A DNA stretch of 43,461 nucleotides from contig JAGWNK010000036.1 of assembly GCA_028871345.1 (NCBI GenBank), positions 1-43,461 of the forward strand. The letters are read 5' to 3'. The translations under genes were made by a program, and so were the position numbers. Under the pieces are notes generated by a model. That model was not told where the DNA came from. It did no database searches and saw only the letters and a list, made by a program, of their open reading frames with translations. Shown one piece after another: positions 23,617 to 33,393 of the stretch. The DNA comes from Alphaproteobacteria bacterium (GTDB lineage Bacteria; Pseudomonadota; Alphaproteobacteria; Micropepsales; Micropepsaceae). Positions within the stretch are counted from its first letter, which is position 1; every line of letters starts with the position of its first letter.

Positions 23617-25623
23617 TCAGCGCTCCGTCAGCTTGACGCGCCATTCGCCGATGCGGCCGAAGTCGGCGCCCAATACGATCTCGATGGCGTCCGAGGTGGA
23701 CTTCAGCTTGACGAGCGCCGGGCGCAGCGGCAGCAACGCCGCCAGCCTTGCGGCGCGGGACTCGCTGCCGCCGTGATAGAACAGCACCGTGCGATGGGTG
23801 TTGTATGAGGCGGCATCGATGCGACCGATCGGCTCGCCGCGACCGGCGAGATATTCGCCAAGGCGCGCCGCCAGACCCTCGCGGCCGGAGGCGTTGGCAA
23901 TCTGCAGCCTGGCGGGCCTCACGGACGCCACCTTGCGGGCCGGAGCGGACGCGACGTGACGCAGCGGTGTCGCAACGGCCATCACCGACTGCCGCGCGAG
24001 CGAGTCGAGCTGTTGCAGCTTCGCGGCCGACGACGCCGCTGCCGCTTTCTTGCGCGCGATCGTGGAATGGTGCCGCGCCTGGCCGAAGCGCGCCGACTTC
24101 GCGAGGACGGCAACCGGCATCATCGGCACCGGTTGCTCCGCAGCGATCTCGGCGACCAGCTGCGGAGCAAGCGGCGTCACGACCACGGGCTTCGCGAGCT
24201 CGCGGGGGACCGGGTCTTCATCGACATCTACGCCGGGCGCCGGCGTGACATCGTCATCGAGAGCGACGGACGGTGCGGCCAAGGTCAAATGGGGCGCCGC
24301 CGTCGTCAGCGCGACGTGTTGGATCGGTTGCGGCGCGGGCACGATGAAATCCGCGGCGAGATCGAGCGTCGGCGGAGCCGCCAGGGACAGTCGTCCGGCG
24401 GATGTAAAGACCTGTCCTGCAATCGGACGCGGCGGCGGCGGAACAAAATCCGCGGCGAGATCGAGCGTCGGCGGAGCGGCGGCGGTCAGTCCCGGGGCGG
24501 ACGTCGTCAAGGCAGCGATTTCGATTGGCTGCGGCGCCGGCAGGACGATATCCGCGTCCAGGGCGAGCGCCGGCGGCGCGGCCATGGCAAGGTGCTGCGC
24601 CGACGTGGTCAATGCCACGGGTTCGATCGGCTGCGGCGCCGGCATGGCAATGTCCGCATCCAGGTCCAGTGTTGGCGGCGCCGCCATGGCAAGGTGCTGC
24701 GCCGACGTGGTCAGTGCCACGGGTTCGATCGGCTGCGGGGCCGGCAGGACGATGTCCGCGTCCAGGGCGAGCGCCGGCGGCGCCCCCATGGCCAAGTGCG
24801 GGGCGGACGTGGTCAAGGTTGCGTCTTCCATCGACGGCTGCGGCGCGAAAGTTTGCTCAGCGAGGTCGACCGCAGGGACGCGGTCGGCAATCCCGGCAAG
24901 CTGCGGTGCCGCCGTTCGCAGAACAGGCGCCGCCATGGGAGCCACGCTTACGGGCGCGGTCTGCAGCGCTTCGACGTCCGCGTGCGACGTTGCCGCCGGC
25001 ATCTGGTCGGCCACGGGGCTGATCGGCGCGAAGACCAGCGGCGCCTTGGAAATGTCGAGACTCCAGGTGTTGGCGCCGGTCTTTTCCAGCGCCACGGGCG
25101 GCGCGGCCGCAGCGACCGGCCTGGGTGCGGACTGTTGCGCCATCAGCGCTTCGTTGGCATTCAGGACCCGGGCGACGACCGCCGGCGTGCCGGCCTGCTG
25201 CGCCAGGACGGCGCGCGCGCGTGCCGCAAGGTCCTCGGCCCGGGCCACTTCGCCATAACGCAGATGCAGAAAGGCCAGGTTGCTGAGGGTCTCGGCGGAG
25301 TTCGCATCGAGCGCCAGCGCCTTCTGGAACAGCTGTTCGGCGACGTCGCGGCGGCCGATGCGGTCATAGGCGACCGCCTCGCCATTGAGCGCGCGGATGG
25401 AATTGGGGTCGCGTCCCAGCTCGGCATCGAAGGCCTCGATGGCCAGACCGAAATTGCCGATCTCGAGCTCGTGCTTGCCGCGTTCGTAGTCGGGAAGCTG
25501 CGACCAACCCTGGTCAGACTTGGCCAGAAGATCGGTCACCTGCTGGTTGGAATCGCTCGCGCAACTCGTCAGCAGGACACAGGCCGGGATCGCCGCGGCC
25601 AGCAAGAGTAGCTGCTTTCTCAT
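23617..25623 (-). CDS. TadD-like TPR lipoprotein with 34-residue repeats and a LytR_C domain
   Basis: A 668-residue lipoprotein in the place where tadD normally sits. The signal ends in the lipobox LTSC at Cys21. Residues about 40-150 form TPR helices (RGKHELEIGNFGLAIEAFDA, then ALDANSAETLSNLAFLHLRY). Residues about 250-465 carry tandem repeats of about 34 residues, Ala/Pro-rich, with a theme like ALTTSA-H-L-MAAPP-LDLDADI-PAPQPIEP. A Lys/Arg-rich linker follows. The last 90 residues (LQIANASGREGLAARLGEYL onward) match the LytR_C domain found in cell-wall and secretion proteins. TadD relatives help assemble the outer-membrane secretin. The start overlaps the tadC stop as ATGA. The repeat stalk with a wall-binding-like end may span the periplasm (inference). 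Confidence 0.88.
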   Translation of the reverse strand: MRKQLLLLAAAIPACVLLTSCASDSNQQVTDLLAKSDQGWSQLPDYERGKHELEIGNFGLAIEAFDAELGRDPNSIRALNGEAVAYDRIGRRDVAEQLFQKALALDANSAETLSNLAFLHLRYGEVARAEDLAARARAVLAQQAGTPAVVARVLNANEALMAQQSAPRPVAAAAPPVALEKTGANTWSLDISKAPLVFAPISPVADQMPAATSHADVEALQTAPVSVAPMAAPVLRTAAPQLAGIADRVPAVDLAEQTFAPQPSMEDATLTTSAPHLAMGAPPALALDADIVLPAPQPIEPVALTTSAQHLAMAAPPTLDLDADIAMPAPQPIEPVALTTSAQHLAMAAPPALALDADIVLPAPQPIEIAALTTSAPGLTAAAPPTLDLAADFVPPPPRPIAGQVFTSAGRLSLAAPPTLDLAADFIVPAPQPIQHVALTTAAPHLTLAAPSVALDDDVTPAPGVDVDEDPVPRELAKPVVVTPLAPQLVAEIAAEQPVPMMPVAVLAKSARFGQARHHSTIARKKAAAASSAAKLQQLDSLARQSVMAVATPLRHVASAPARKVASVRPARLQIANASGREGLAARLGEYLAGRGEPIGRIDAASYNTHRTVLFYHGGSESRAARLAALLPLRPALVKLKSTSDAIEIVLGADFGRIGEWRVKLTER
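24232..24819 (-). repeat. Tandem 102-base coding repeats (six copies)
   Basis: Copies begin at 24819, 24717, 24615, 24513, 24411 and 24312 (reading the minus strand). The first four units are exactly 102 bases, the fifth 99, and the last degenerates. Copies one to three are nearly identical at DNA level, pointing to recent duplication. A further decayed copy appears upstream around 24850-24925. Confidence 0.9.
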
Positions 25624-26573
25624 CCCCCATGTCCTCCCGTAAAGGCCCGCAAGATCATCAACAAGGACGGACCGACCATGATCAGCATCGTGGGCGGCAC
25701 CGTGAAGAACATGCTGGCGAGAGCGAGCTTCAAAGGCATCATGTTGGCCTTTTCTTCAGCCCGCATGACGCGCTTGTGGCGCATGTCCGCGGCGTAGACG
25801 CGGATCGCCTCGGCCACGCTGACGCCGAACTCGTCGGACTGGCGCAGCACGGTGACGAAGGCGGTGATGTCGTCCAGGGCAAGGCGCTGCGAAAAATCGC
25901 GGAACACGGCTACCCGGTCTTTGCCGGCCCATAACTCGTCGTTCATGATCGAGAATTCTTCGGCCAGCACCTTATTGTGGCCCTTGAGCTCGCGGGCGAT
26001 GCGCCGCGCCGCCTGGTCGAAACCCTGCCCGGCCTCGATGCAGACGAGCAGCAGGTCGAGCGTGTCGGGGAAGCCCTCCTCGGCCATCTGTTTGCGCCTG
26101 GAGATCAGAAAATCGATCCACAGCGAAGGCAGCAGGAAGCCGATGATGAACGAGAACAGGATGAGCAGCACCAGGATCGGCAGCGGCAGCGAGCCCACCA
26201 GGATCGGCAGGATGATGGCGCCCAGAAGCGCGTAGGTGACGCTGAACACGGCGCGCGACAGGTGGAAAATGCGCACGGCCGACGGCAGGCGGAATCCCGC
26301 CCGGATCAGACGCAGGCGCGTCTGCGCCGTCTCCTTGTCGTCAGTCGGCGTGACGAAACGCGCGAATTTCTGGAGGATGTCGTCGTCGAGCGCAATCTTC
26401 GGCGCCACGCCGCCCCGGGCGTGATATTGCTGGGGCGCCTCGAGGCGGCGCGCCAGCCTGCGGCGATCGGCAATGATGCCGTTGGCCGCGACGACCAGGA
26501 TCACGATCGCCACGAACAGCATGCCGAAGCTGGCCAGCAGATACGGGCTGGTGATGAAGTTCAGACTGCCCAT
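25620..26573 (-). CDS. tadC: Tad pilus inner-membrane platform protein TadC
   Basis: A 317-residue protein of the type II secretion F family with hydrophobic segments near residues 12-32, 110-155 and 285-310. The GF domain includes QMAEEGFPDTLDLLLVCIEAGQGFDQAARR and LRQSDEFGVSVAEAIRVYA, typical of TadC. With TadB it forms the membrane base that the ATPase CpaF drives. The stop overlaps the repeat-lipoprotein start; TadB ends four bases upstream. Confidence 0.93.
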   Translation of the reverse strand: MGSLNFITSPYLLASFGMLFVAIVILVVAANGIIADRRRLARRLEAPQQYHARGGVAPKIALDDDILQKFARFVTPTDDKETAQTRLRLIRAGFRLPSAVRIFHLSRAVFSVTYALLGAIILPILVGSLPLPILVLLILFSFIIGFLLPSLWIDFLISRRKQMAEEGFPDTLDLLLVCIEAGQGFDQAARRIARELKGHNKVLAEEFSIMNDELWAGKDRVAVFRDFSQRLALDDITAFVTVLRQSDEFGVSVAEAIRVYAADMRHKRVMRAEEKANMMPLKLALASMFFTVPPTMLIMVGPSLLMILRAFTGGHGG

Positions 26574-26577
26574 GCCA

Positions 26578-27531
26578 CTACACCTTCAGTTTTGTTATCC
26601 AGACCATCACGAGAATGTTCACGACGAGCATGATCGCCGTGATGATCACGAGAGGCGTGAAGTAGGCGAAGTCCGCCACCTTGATGTAGTAGTCGGGCTT
26701 CACGAATTGGATCCCGAGGCCGATGAGGATCGGGAAGAACGACAACAGCCAGGCGGATAGCCTGCCTTCCGCCGTGATCGCCTTGACCTTGCGGAACATG
26801 CGAAAACGCTCGCGGATCACGCCGGCCAGTTTGCTCAGCGACTCCACGAGGTTGCCGCCGGCCTCCTGCTGGATCTGAACCGCGACCATCAGATAGCCGA
26901 GATCCTGCAGGGGCACGCGCTCGATCATGGCGCGCAGCGCATCGGGTATGCCGAGACCGTAGCTGATGGCCTCCGAGGCGATGGCGAATTCCCGGCCGAT
27001 CGGCGCGGGCATCTCGCGCGCGATGACTCCGATAGAGGCGCTGAGCGGATGGCCGACGCGCAGGCTGCGCACGACCAGGTCGATGGCATCGGGCAGCTGC
27101 TCCTCGAACTTCGCCACCCGCCGGTTCCTCAGCACCACGTAATAAAGCAACATCGGTCCCGCCCCGATCGCGAGCGCCAGCGGATAAGCGATGATGAGAA
27201 TGCGTGCCGGCAGGAAGAGGGTGAACAGAACGGCGGCAGCGGCGGCGATACCGCCGGCGATCAGGACCGCGCTGTCGAGCTTGAGTGCCGAACCGGACTG
27301 GGCCACGAGCCGCGACAGCGGGCCGTGGAACGGCATGCGCTCGGCCAGGGCGCGGCCCTGTCTCTCCTGTTCGCGGACCACCACGATGCGCGCGTTGTCC
27401 GCCGTCTCCGCCAGACGGCGGCCGACGACCTCGTCCTCGCCGCGTGACTTGCGGACGAACCCGTAGATGGCATCCGCGACAAGGGCGCCGCAGAGGAACA
27501 CCGCCAGAGCGTAAAGGGGAAGATCTTGCAT
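26578..27531 (-). CDS. tadB: Tad pilus inner-membrane platform protein TadB
   Basis: A 317-residue F-family protein. KFEEQLPDAIDLVVRSLRVGHPLSASI and VQIQQEAGGNLVESLSKLAGVIRERF are the family's cytoplasmic motifs; membrane helices lie near both ends and the middle. ATG 27531 has GGGGTGA about seven bases upstream. A GTG at 27540 that overlaps the cpaF stop (GTGA) is an alternative start adding three residues. Confidence 0.93.
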   Translation of the reverse strand: MQDLPLYALAVFLCGALVADAIYGFVRKSRGEDEVVGRRLAETADNARIVVVREQERQGRALAERMPFHGPLSRLVAQSGSALKLDSAVLIAGGIAAAAAVLFTLFLPARILIIAYPLALAIGAGPMLLYYVVLRNRRVAKFEEQLPDAIDLVVRSLRVGHPLSASIGVIAREMPAPIGREFAIASEAISYGLGIPDALRAMIERVPLQDLGYLMVAVQIQQEAGGNLVESLSKLAGVIRERFRMFRKVKAITAEGRLSAWLLSFFPILIGLGIQFVKPDYYIKVADFAYFTPLVIITAIMLVVNILVMVWITKLKV

Positions 27532-27536
27532 GCCGC

Positions 27537-28910
27537 TCACCCCGCCACCATCTTCTGGATTTCCTGGGGAATGGGCATGCCGTAATCCTCGGCGAGCCGC
27601 ATGAACCGCGGCCGGATGCCCGTCGAGCGATGCTCGCCGATGATGCGGCCTTCCGTATCAACGGCGGTGCGCTCGAAACGATAGATCTCCTGCATGGTCA
27701 CGACATCGCCCTCCATGCCGAGGATTTCCTGGATCGACGTGACCCGACGCTTGCCGTCGGTGTGGCGGGCGATCTGGATCACGACGTGGATGGCCGAAGC
27801 GATCTGGCCCCGCAGCGATTTCTGCGGAATGTCGATGCCGGTCATGCCCACCATGTGTTCCAGGCGGGTCAAGGCCTCGCGCGGGCCGTTGGCGTGGACC
27901 GTGGTCATCGAGCCGTCATGGCCGGTGTTCATCGCCTGAAGCATGTCCAGCACCTCGGCGCCGCGCACTTCGCCCACGATGATGCGGTCGGGGCGCATGC
28001 GCAGCGAGTTCTTGAGCAGATCGCGCTGCGTCACCTCGCCGGCGTTCTCGAGATTCGCGGGACGGGTCTCGACGCGGCAGACATGCGTCTGCTGAAGCTG
28101 GAGCTCCGCGGTGTCCTCGATGGTGATGATGCGCTCCTTGTTGGCGACGTAGCTCGACAGCGCGTTGAGCAGCGTCGTCTTGCCCGAGCCCGTGCCGCCC
28201 GAGATCAGCACGTTGCGCCGCGTCGCGACGATGAGCGAGAACAGCGCCGCCATCTGCTGGTTGATGGTGCCGATCTCGACCAGCCGGTTCATGGTGTAGG
28301 GAATCTTCGAGAATTTTCTGATCGACAGCAGCGGCCCGTCGACCGCGCAAGGAGGAACCAGCGCATTGACGCGGCTGCCGTCGGGCAGACGGGCGTCCAT
28401 CCAGGGCTGCGATTCGTCGACCCGGCGCCCCGCTCCGCTGACGATCTTCTGGATGACGCGCATCAGGTGGCGCTCGTCCTTGAAGCGGGCCGAGGTGCGT
28501 TCGAGCTGGCCTTTGCGCTCCACAAAGACATGTTCATGCGTGTTGACGAGGATGTCGGTGACCGTCGGATCCTTGAGATAGGGCTCGAGCGGTCCCAGGC
28601 CCAAGACCTCGTCGAGCACCTCTTCCGTCAGCTGCGTGTACTCCGCGGTGTTGAGCGTGACACCCTCGGAGGTGAGGATCTTGCGGATCATCGGGCTCAA
28701 CTCGCGGCCCAGCTCCTCGCGCGTCACCCGGTCGAGCACGCTGAGATTCAGCACGCCGAGAAGCTTCTCGTGGAGATACACCTTGAGATCGGTATTGCGG
28801 GAGACCGGCACGTTGGGAGCGAGCCGCTCGGCACCGTCGTTGAGGACCCGCAGCGGCTGAGTATCGATGACTTCAGCGGTCTCATCCGCCTGGGAGAAAA
28901 TGCGCGACAT
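27537..28910 (-). CDS. cpaF: Tad secretion ATPase CpaF/TadA
   Basis: A 457-residue secretion ATPase of the VirB11/GspE class that powers Flp pilus assembly. The Walker A motif GGTGSGKTT has Lys244. The Asp box ([13 protein letters not shown]), Walker B ([11 protein letters not shown]) and His box ([18 protein letters not shown]) are all intact. The N-terminal domain ([20 protein letters not shown]) is typical of CpaF. It sits between cpaE and tadB with almost no gaps. Confidence 0.96.
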   Translation of the reverse strand: MSRIFSQADETAEVIDTQPLRVLNDGAERLAPNVPVSRNTDLKVYLHEKLLGVLNLSVLDRVTREELGRELSPMIRKILTSEGVTLNTAEYTQLTEEVLDEVLGLGPLEPYLKDPTVTDILVNTHEHVFVERKGQLERTSARFKDERHLMRVIQKIVSGAGRRVDESQPWMDARLPDGSRVNALVPPCAVDGPLLSIRKFSKIPYTMNRLVEIGTINQQMAALFSLIVATRRNVLISGGTGSGKTTLLNALSSYVANKERIITIEDTAELQLQQTHVCRVETRPANLENAGEVTQRDLLKNSLRMRPDRIIVGEVRGAEVLDMLQAMNTGHDGSMTTVHANGPREALTRLEHMVGMTGIDIPQKSLRGQIASAIHVVIQIARHTDGKRRVTSIQEILGMEGDVVTMQEIYRFERTAVDTEGRIIGEHRSTGIRPRFMRLAEDYGMPIPQEIQKMVAG

Positions 28911-28918
28911 GACTTACC

Positions 28919-30157
28919 TCACGAGAACCCGAACAAAGAGAACTTGCGGCCCTGCCGCGCCAGCTGCGAAACGCCGAGATCCTCCAGCAGCATCTTCTCG
29001 ATGGCCTGCGCAAAGGCGCTCTGCGGCTTGATCCGCATGGCGGGCTGGCCGTGATTGTGCGACTGCAGGACCAGCTCGTAGTCGTTGGGCACGAGATGAT
29101 CGACCGGGCGGCCGATCGCCTTGGTGAACTGGCTCAGCGCGATGGCCGCGCCCTTGCCGGAGCTGTTGAAGCGGTTGACCACGATCTTGAGCGGCAGATG
29201 GCCCAGCTCCTCCTGATGCATGAGATGCAGGAAGCGCGAAAGGCGGTGCGCGGCGGGAATCGTCATCGGCGTCACCAGGTAGATCTGCGAGGCGGCGCGC
29301 AGGACGACTTCCGTCCACGGTGCCAGGGCCACCGGCAGATCGACCACGACGTTCGAAAACTTGCTCTTGGCGAGCTGGATCAGCTCGGTGACGGTGGACG
29401 GCTTCAGCCCGTTGAGCGGCAAGGGAAAGCGCGGCGACGTCAGGATGTGGATGGCGTCATGCTGCGACAGCATCCCTTCGAACATCATGCGGTCGAGGCG
29501 GCTGGGATCGTCGATCAGCTCCTGCACCGGGGAGGCGAAGTTCATGTCGAGCAGGTTGCCGGCGCTGCCGAACTGCACATCGAGGTCGAGCAGGCAGCAG
29601 CCGCGCGGCGCGCTGGCCTCGGCCAGGGCATAGGCCGAGTTGACCGCGAAGGTCGTGGCGCCGGCGCCGCCGGCGACATGGGCGAAGACGATGACGTTGC
29701 TGCGCGAGCCCGGTTCGACCCGGCCCAGCGCCTTGAGACGGCCGAACGTCTCGCGCGCCTCGTCGGGGTTGATCGGCTTGAGCAGCACGTCTTCGGCGCC
29801 CGCCCGGAAGGCGTGCAGCGCCGCTCCGTCGCTGCCGCGCGGCGACAGGGCCACGATGCGGCAGCCGTCGGCATCCCCTGAGGATTTCAGCGCCTCGATG
29901 TAGGACAAATCCTCCTTGTCGCCGGGATCGCTGTCCACCAGCAGGAGGTCGGCGGACTTGCCGTCGCTGAAGGTGTTCTGCAGCGGCCAGTCCGACCGCT
30001 TCATGACTTGCACCTCGATCTCGTTGACGGGACGCAGCGCCGCCAGGAGCGGGATGCTGTCGCGTTCGGCGCGCACCAGCAGCAGGACCCTAAGGCCGGC
30101 GATCAAGTGATCCGGTTCCGGCTGGACCTCCGGATCGAAAGCATCATGTTTGGTCAT
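28919..30157 (-). CDS. cpaE: CpaE/TadZ, pilus-localising MinD/ParA-like protein
   Basis: A protein of about 412 residues. The N-terminal 140 residues resemble a receiver fold without a clear phospho-site (LLVDSDPGD, FRAGAEDVLLKPINPDEA). The C-terminal part is a MinD/ParA fold: the P-loop place reads HVAGGAGATTFAVN, so both Lys of the deviant Walker A motif are replaced; CCLLDLDVQFGSAGNLLDM and VVVDLPVALAPW follow. TadZ proteins recruit the pilus machine to a cell site, and atypical P-loops are known in this family. ATG 30157 follows AGGTGCCGCGG; a GTG at 30166 would add three residues. It lies eight bases before cpaF. Confidence 0.92.
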   Translation of the reverse strand: MTKHDAFDPEVQPEPDHLIAGLRVLLLVRAERDSIPLLAALRPVNEIEVQVMKRSDWPLQNTFSDGKSADLLLVDSDPGDKEDLSYIEALKSSGDADGCRIVALSPRGSDGAALHAFRAGAEDVLLKPINPDEARETFGRLKALGRVEPGSRSNVIVFAHVAGGAGATTFAVNSAYALAEASAPRGCCLLDLDVQFGSAGNLLDMNFASPVQELIDDPSRLDRMMFEGMLSQHDAIHILTSPRFPLPLNGLKPSTVTELIQLAKSKFSNVVVDLPVALAPWTEVVLRAASQIYLVTPMTIPAAHRLSRFLHLMHQEELGHLPLKIVVNRFNSSGKGAAIALSQFTKAIGRPVDHLVPNDYELVLQSHNHGQPAMRIKPQSAFAQAIEKMLLEDLGVSQLARQGRKFSLFGFS

Positions 30158-30180
30158 CCGCGGCACCTAGTCTCTCATCC

Positions 30181-30822
30181 TCAACAAGTACTTCCTCCGG
30201 TATTGAGGGTTCCGGAGGTACCCAAATTCTGCGTGCTGAGATCTTCAGCGATCAGCGTCGCCGCCATCGGCGGGATCGTCGACAGAGCGCTCCCGAAGAA
30301 GCTACCGAGCACGTCGGCAAAGCCCGACGGGAACGGCACGTTACTGACCTCCACCGTCACCGCCGGTTCCAGAGGCCCGCCGACGAAACCGACGCCGGCA
30401 TAGGTGTATGTCACCGTGACGTTGCTCGGCTGCAGGTTCGGCAATACCGCCTTCATCCGGCAATACACGTCGGAGAAAGGCTTCTGATTGGCGCATGCAC
30501 TTCCAGTGCAGGACGAGGTCGTGAAGCCCGAATTGTAGCAGGGATCGCTGGCGCCCTGGCTGATGTCGCAGGGCGCGCCGAACAGCGGAGTGCCCGACGA
30601 CGGCGTGTTGAAGGTCGCCGCCGGCGCCGTGACGATCCAGTCGCTGATGATGGCCCAACGGGCGCCGACCTGGGCCGCCTTCTGCGCCGTCTGCCACCAG
30701 AACAGCGCCAGCGCGATTTCCAGGATCATGAACGTGACGATGACGAACGAGAACATGATGGCGACGAATTCCACCGTCGTCCCGCCCGTCTCGCATCGAA
30801 GGAAGCACACGATCCGCCTCAT
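30181..30822 (-). CDS. TadE-like minor pilin (second copy)
   Basis: A 213-residue protein with a short basic start and a pseudopilin-type leader: TGGTTVEFVAIMFSFVIVTF, where Gly precedes a stretch with Glu at +5, followed by one long hydrophobic helix. The rest is exported and contains several Cys (PCDISQG, DPCYNSG, SSCTGSAC), which could form disulfides. TadE/TadF pseudopilins are cleaved by the prepilin peptidase and needed for pilus assembly. It lies three bases after the other TadE-like gene and 23 bases before cpaE. It may play the TadF role. Confidence 0.82.
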   Translation of the reverse strand: MRRIVCFLRCETGGTTVEFVAIMFSFVIVTFMILEIALALFWWQTAQKAAQVGARWAIISDWIVTAPAATFNTPSSGTPLFGAPCDISQGASDPCYNSGFTTSSCTGSACANQKPFSDVYCRMKAVLPNLQPSNVTVTYTYAGVGFVGGPLEPAVTVEVSNVPFPSGFADVLGSFFGSALSTIPPMAATLIAEDLSTQNLGTSGTLNTGGSTC

Positions 30823-30825
30823 CGC

Positions 30826-31344
30826 TCAACTCCCGATCCACATCACGCGGTCGACGATCTGCATCGTGTAGAGTTCGTTGACGCCGATATAGCCCAGCAG
30901 GCTCAGCGTCATCGGAATCTGCGCCGCAAGCTTCACGTCGGTGACGTCCTGGTTGAACGGCAGGCAATCCGTACCCACAGCGCTGCAGGTCGCACAGCGG
31001 CCCGTCGTCGTGCAGGATTCCGTGGTTTCGGTGATCGAAGGCGATGTGGCTCCGCCAACATTCCACGGCCAGTGCTTCGTGCACCCCGTGGTGGTGGTGC
31101 CGCATTGGGCAAGATTTTCAGCCTGCAAGATGCTGGCGGCCGTGACGCTCGAGGTGTGCGACAGATACCGCGCCGCGACCTCCATGTCGGTGCTGGCGAT
31201 CTCGTACGCCAGAAAGGCGCGGCCGAACTCGAAGCAGACCGCGAGCCCGGCGAGCAGCACCGGAACGCTGGCGACGAATTCAACGGTCACCGAACCCGTC
31301 TGGCTCCGCAGGAAGCTCTTCAATTTCCCAGGAAATTGCCGCAT
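30826..31344 (-). CDS. TadE-like minor pilin (first copy)
   Basis: A 172-residue protein. The leader and helix read FLRSQTGSVTVEFVASVPVL, again with Gly and Glu at +5, and EFGRAFLAYEIASTDMEVAARYLSHT follows, typical of TadE. The exported part has Cys pairs (CGTTTTGC, CTTTGRCATC). It belongs to the same block, nine bases after tadG. Confidence 0.86.
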   Translation of the reverse strand: MRQFPGKLKSFLRSQTGSVTVEFVASVPVLLAGLAVCFEFGRAFLAYEIASTDMEVAARYLSHTSSVTAASILQAENLAQCGTTTTGCTKHWPWNVGGATSPSITETTESCTTTGRCATCSAVGTDCLPFNQDVTDVKLAAQIPMTLSLLGYIGVNELYTMQIVDRVMWIGS

Positions 31345-31353
31345 CGCGCGCCC

Positions 31354-33048
31354 CTAGCGGTAAAGAACGGCGAGGCTGTGAACCAAACCGCTCTTGTCGT
31401 TGGGGGTGAGCAGGCCGCGGACCTCGGCGTAGAGCGTTCCGTTCGTGCTGGTCGACATGGCCGTCGGAGGATTGGCGTCATAGCCGATCGGCTCGGTCAT
31501 GAAGACCTTGAGGTAGGCCAGTATGCCCGGGTTCACGGCATTGCCGTGCACGTTCCACGCCTGGCAATTCACGATGGCGACGAAAAGTTCGCGACGGTCG
31601 AGGTTGGGATTGTCGGGGGCGGCGGCGGAAGCGCAGGTCGGATTGCCGTTCTCGCCTCCCGAAGCGCTGAGATTCACAATGCCGTCCCTGGTGTTGCCGG
31701 ACTGGCTCGCCTGGATCTCGTAGCGATAAACGTCCCATCGTGTCTGGAGGCCCGGCGGCAACGCCGGATCGCTGGGATGAGCCTTGCTCCAATAAGTCCG
31801 CAGGTCGGCCGTGCGCACGCCAACGCCGATCGGCCCGGAACCGCAGGGATAATTGGTCGAACCGTCGACCGTGAAGCACTCCGTGCCGCTGGCATTCTTG
31901 TCGCGAGGCAGCGGCACGGTCGGTGCCGTCAGCGTCGATGTCCCGGAGAACTTGTTGGCGTTGTTCGGACACAGCGAATTCTGGCTGTAGTCGCAGACGC
32001 CGTTCTTGAGGACGCAGACGCCCTTTTCCACATTGGCAGCGGGTGCATAGTTCGAGTTTGTCGGAGACAGTGCGTTGTTTTCGTAGATGTCAAACCGCAC
32101 GTTGATGGCCTGGTAACGCGGCGTCGAATTGCCGGTCTGGACATTTGCGGTCGCATTCGTTGCCAGGCACTGGGTCTGGGCATCGACGGCCGCCAGCATG
32201 CAGTCGAGCTGTTTGTTGGTGCCGCCGCCGGCACTGGCGCAAGGGCCGCCCGCATTCGACCAAGGGGATATGAAACCGAAATTGCCCGGCGACCAGTTGT
32301 TGCTGTTGCCCGAAGCATCGGTCAGCTTCACTTGCCGCCCGATGGGCACGTTGAAGGGATAGTTCACATTCGTGTTGCCGGCCGGCTCACTCGGATTGCA
32401 GATCATGAGCGGCGTGAAGGCGCATGTCTTCTGCACATATCCGGCGGTCGCCTGCAGTTGCAGCGTCGAATTGCCCGCCATCGCGTTGCTGCCGAGGAAC
32501 ATGTCGGCGATCGGCAGTACCACGTAGGTGACGCTGAGCGGCGCCGAAGAGACGGCCACATACTTGGCACTGGCGTCGACGCTGGAGGGGCACTTCGTCG
32601 TCCACGTGCTGCTGGTCGCGTCGTAAACGCACAAAACCGTATCGCTCGCCGTGGGCGTGGGGCCGCCACCCGATCCCAGCGCGCTGAGGAAGACGAGGTT
32701 CAGAACCTTCATCTGCGACGTCGTGAAGCTGTATGAAGTCCTGATAATCGGCCCCTTGGGCGCGCCATGCGGCGTGCCGTTCCAGTAACACTGGGCCTGT
32801 CCCGTCGCCGCATCGCAGGCGCGCGAGACGGCGTTGTTCTGCGCGTCGAGCTGCGAAGCAGAAGCCAGAGTCAGATCGTCCACATAGGTCTGCATCTGGC
32901 CGTGCACGCCGTATACACGGCCGATGTCGATGGCCAACCCGCCGATCGCCATGATGATGACGAAGAAGAACAGGGTCAGAATCGTCATGGTGCCGGCTTC
33001 CTCACGGAAGAAGGCCCTAAGACTCGCTTCTGCACCCCTCCGGCTCAT
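31354..33048 (-). CDS. tadG: TadG-like pilus assembly protein
   Basis: A 564-residue protein. FFREEAGTMTILTLFFFVII followed by AIGGLAIDIGRVYGVHGQMQ is the TadE/G-like N-terminal membrane segment. The remaining 500 residues are predicted to be outside the cytoplasm, rich in Asn, Ser, Thr and Cys. I see no von Willebrand A motif (DxSxS), which some TadG proteins carry. It may anchor or stabilise the pilus. It lies 15 bases after the small lipoprotein gene. Confidence 0.86.
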   Translation of the reverse strand: MSRRGAEASLRAFFREEAGTMTILTLFFFVIIMAIGGLAIDIGRVYGVHGQMQTYVDDLTLASASQLDAQNNAVSRACDAATGQAQCYWNGTPHGAPKGPIIRTSYSFTTSQMKVLNLVFLSALGSGGGPTPTASDTVLCVYDATSSTWTTKCPSSVDASAKYVAVSSAPLSVTYVVLPIADMFLGSNAMAGNSTLQLQATAGYVQKTCAFTPLMICNPSEPAGNTNVNYPFNVPIGRQVKLTDASGNSNNWSPGNFGFISPWSNAGGPCASAGGGTNKQLDCMLAAVDAQTQCLATNATANVQTGNSTPRYQAINVRFDIYENNALSPTNSNYAPAANVEKGVCVLKNGVCDYSQNSLCPNNANKFSGTSTLTAPTVPLPRDKNASGTECFTVDGSTNYPCGSGPIGVGVRTADLRTYWSKAHPSDPALPPGLQTRWDVYRYEIQASQSGNTRDGIVNLSASGGENGNPTCASAAAPDNPNLDRRELFVAIVNCQAWNVHGNAVNPGILAYLKVFMTEPIGYDANPPTAMSTSTNGTLYAEVRGLLTPNDKSGLVHSLAVLYR

Positions 33049-33063
33049 GAAGACCCGTCATCC

Positions 33064-33393
33064 CTATTGCGAGGAGCCGCCGCTCCCACTGCTTCCGCCG
33101 CTGCCGCTGCTGCCGAGCTGCGTGCCGATGGTGATGTCGGCAGGCTGCTTCACCTTGTCCTTGGCGTAGCGATCCTGCGCCAGGCCAGCCCGCTCCCCGT
33201 TCATCGCCTCGGGAGGCGTCGCGGTCTGCGACGCCAGCGGATTGACGATCTGGGCGTCCATGTCGCGCTTGAGGGCGTCGCCGAAATGCGAGTCGAACTG
33301 GCCCTCAGTGGCATTAGAATCCGTGCCGTTGCCGGCACAGGCCGCGAGCAGCGGCAAGGCGCACATCAAAGCGGCTATCGCGGTCCTGTTCAT
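33064..33393 (-). CDS. Small Tad-associated lipoprotein
   Basis: A 109-residue lipoprotein with the lipobox LAAC at Cys19. The body has DALKRDMDAQIVNPLAS and AMNGERAGLAQDRYAKDKVK, a pattern I associate with small lipoproteins following the secretin in other Tad loci. The C-terminus is a Gly/Ser tail. The start overlaps the cpaC stop as ATGA, so its level is tied to the secretin. CpaD, a longer lipoprotein, usually lies near here and is missing; this gene could take over part of its role (inference). Confidence 0.75.
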   Translation of the reverse strand: MNRTAIAALMCALPLLAACAGNGTDSNATEGQFDSHFGDALKRDMDAQIVNPLASQTATPPEAMNGERAGLAQDRYAKDKVKQPADITIGTQLGSSGSGGSSGSGGSSQ

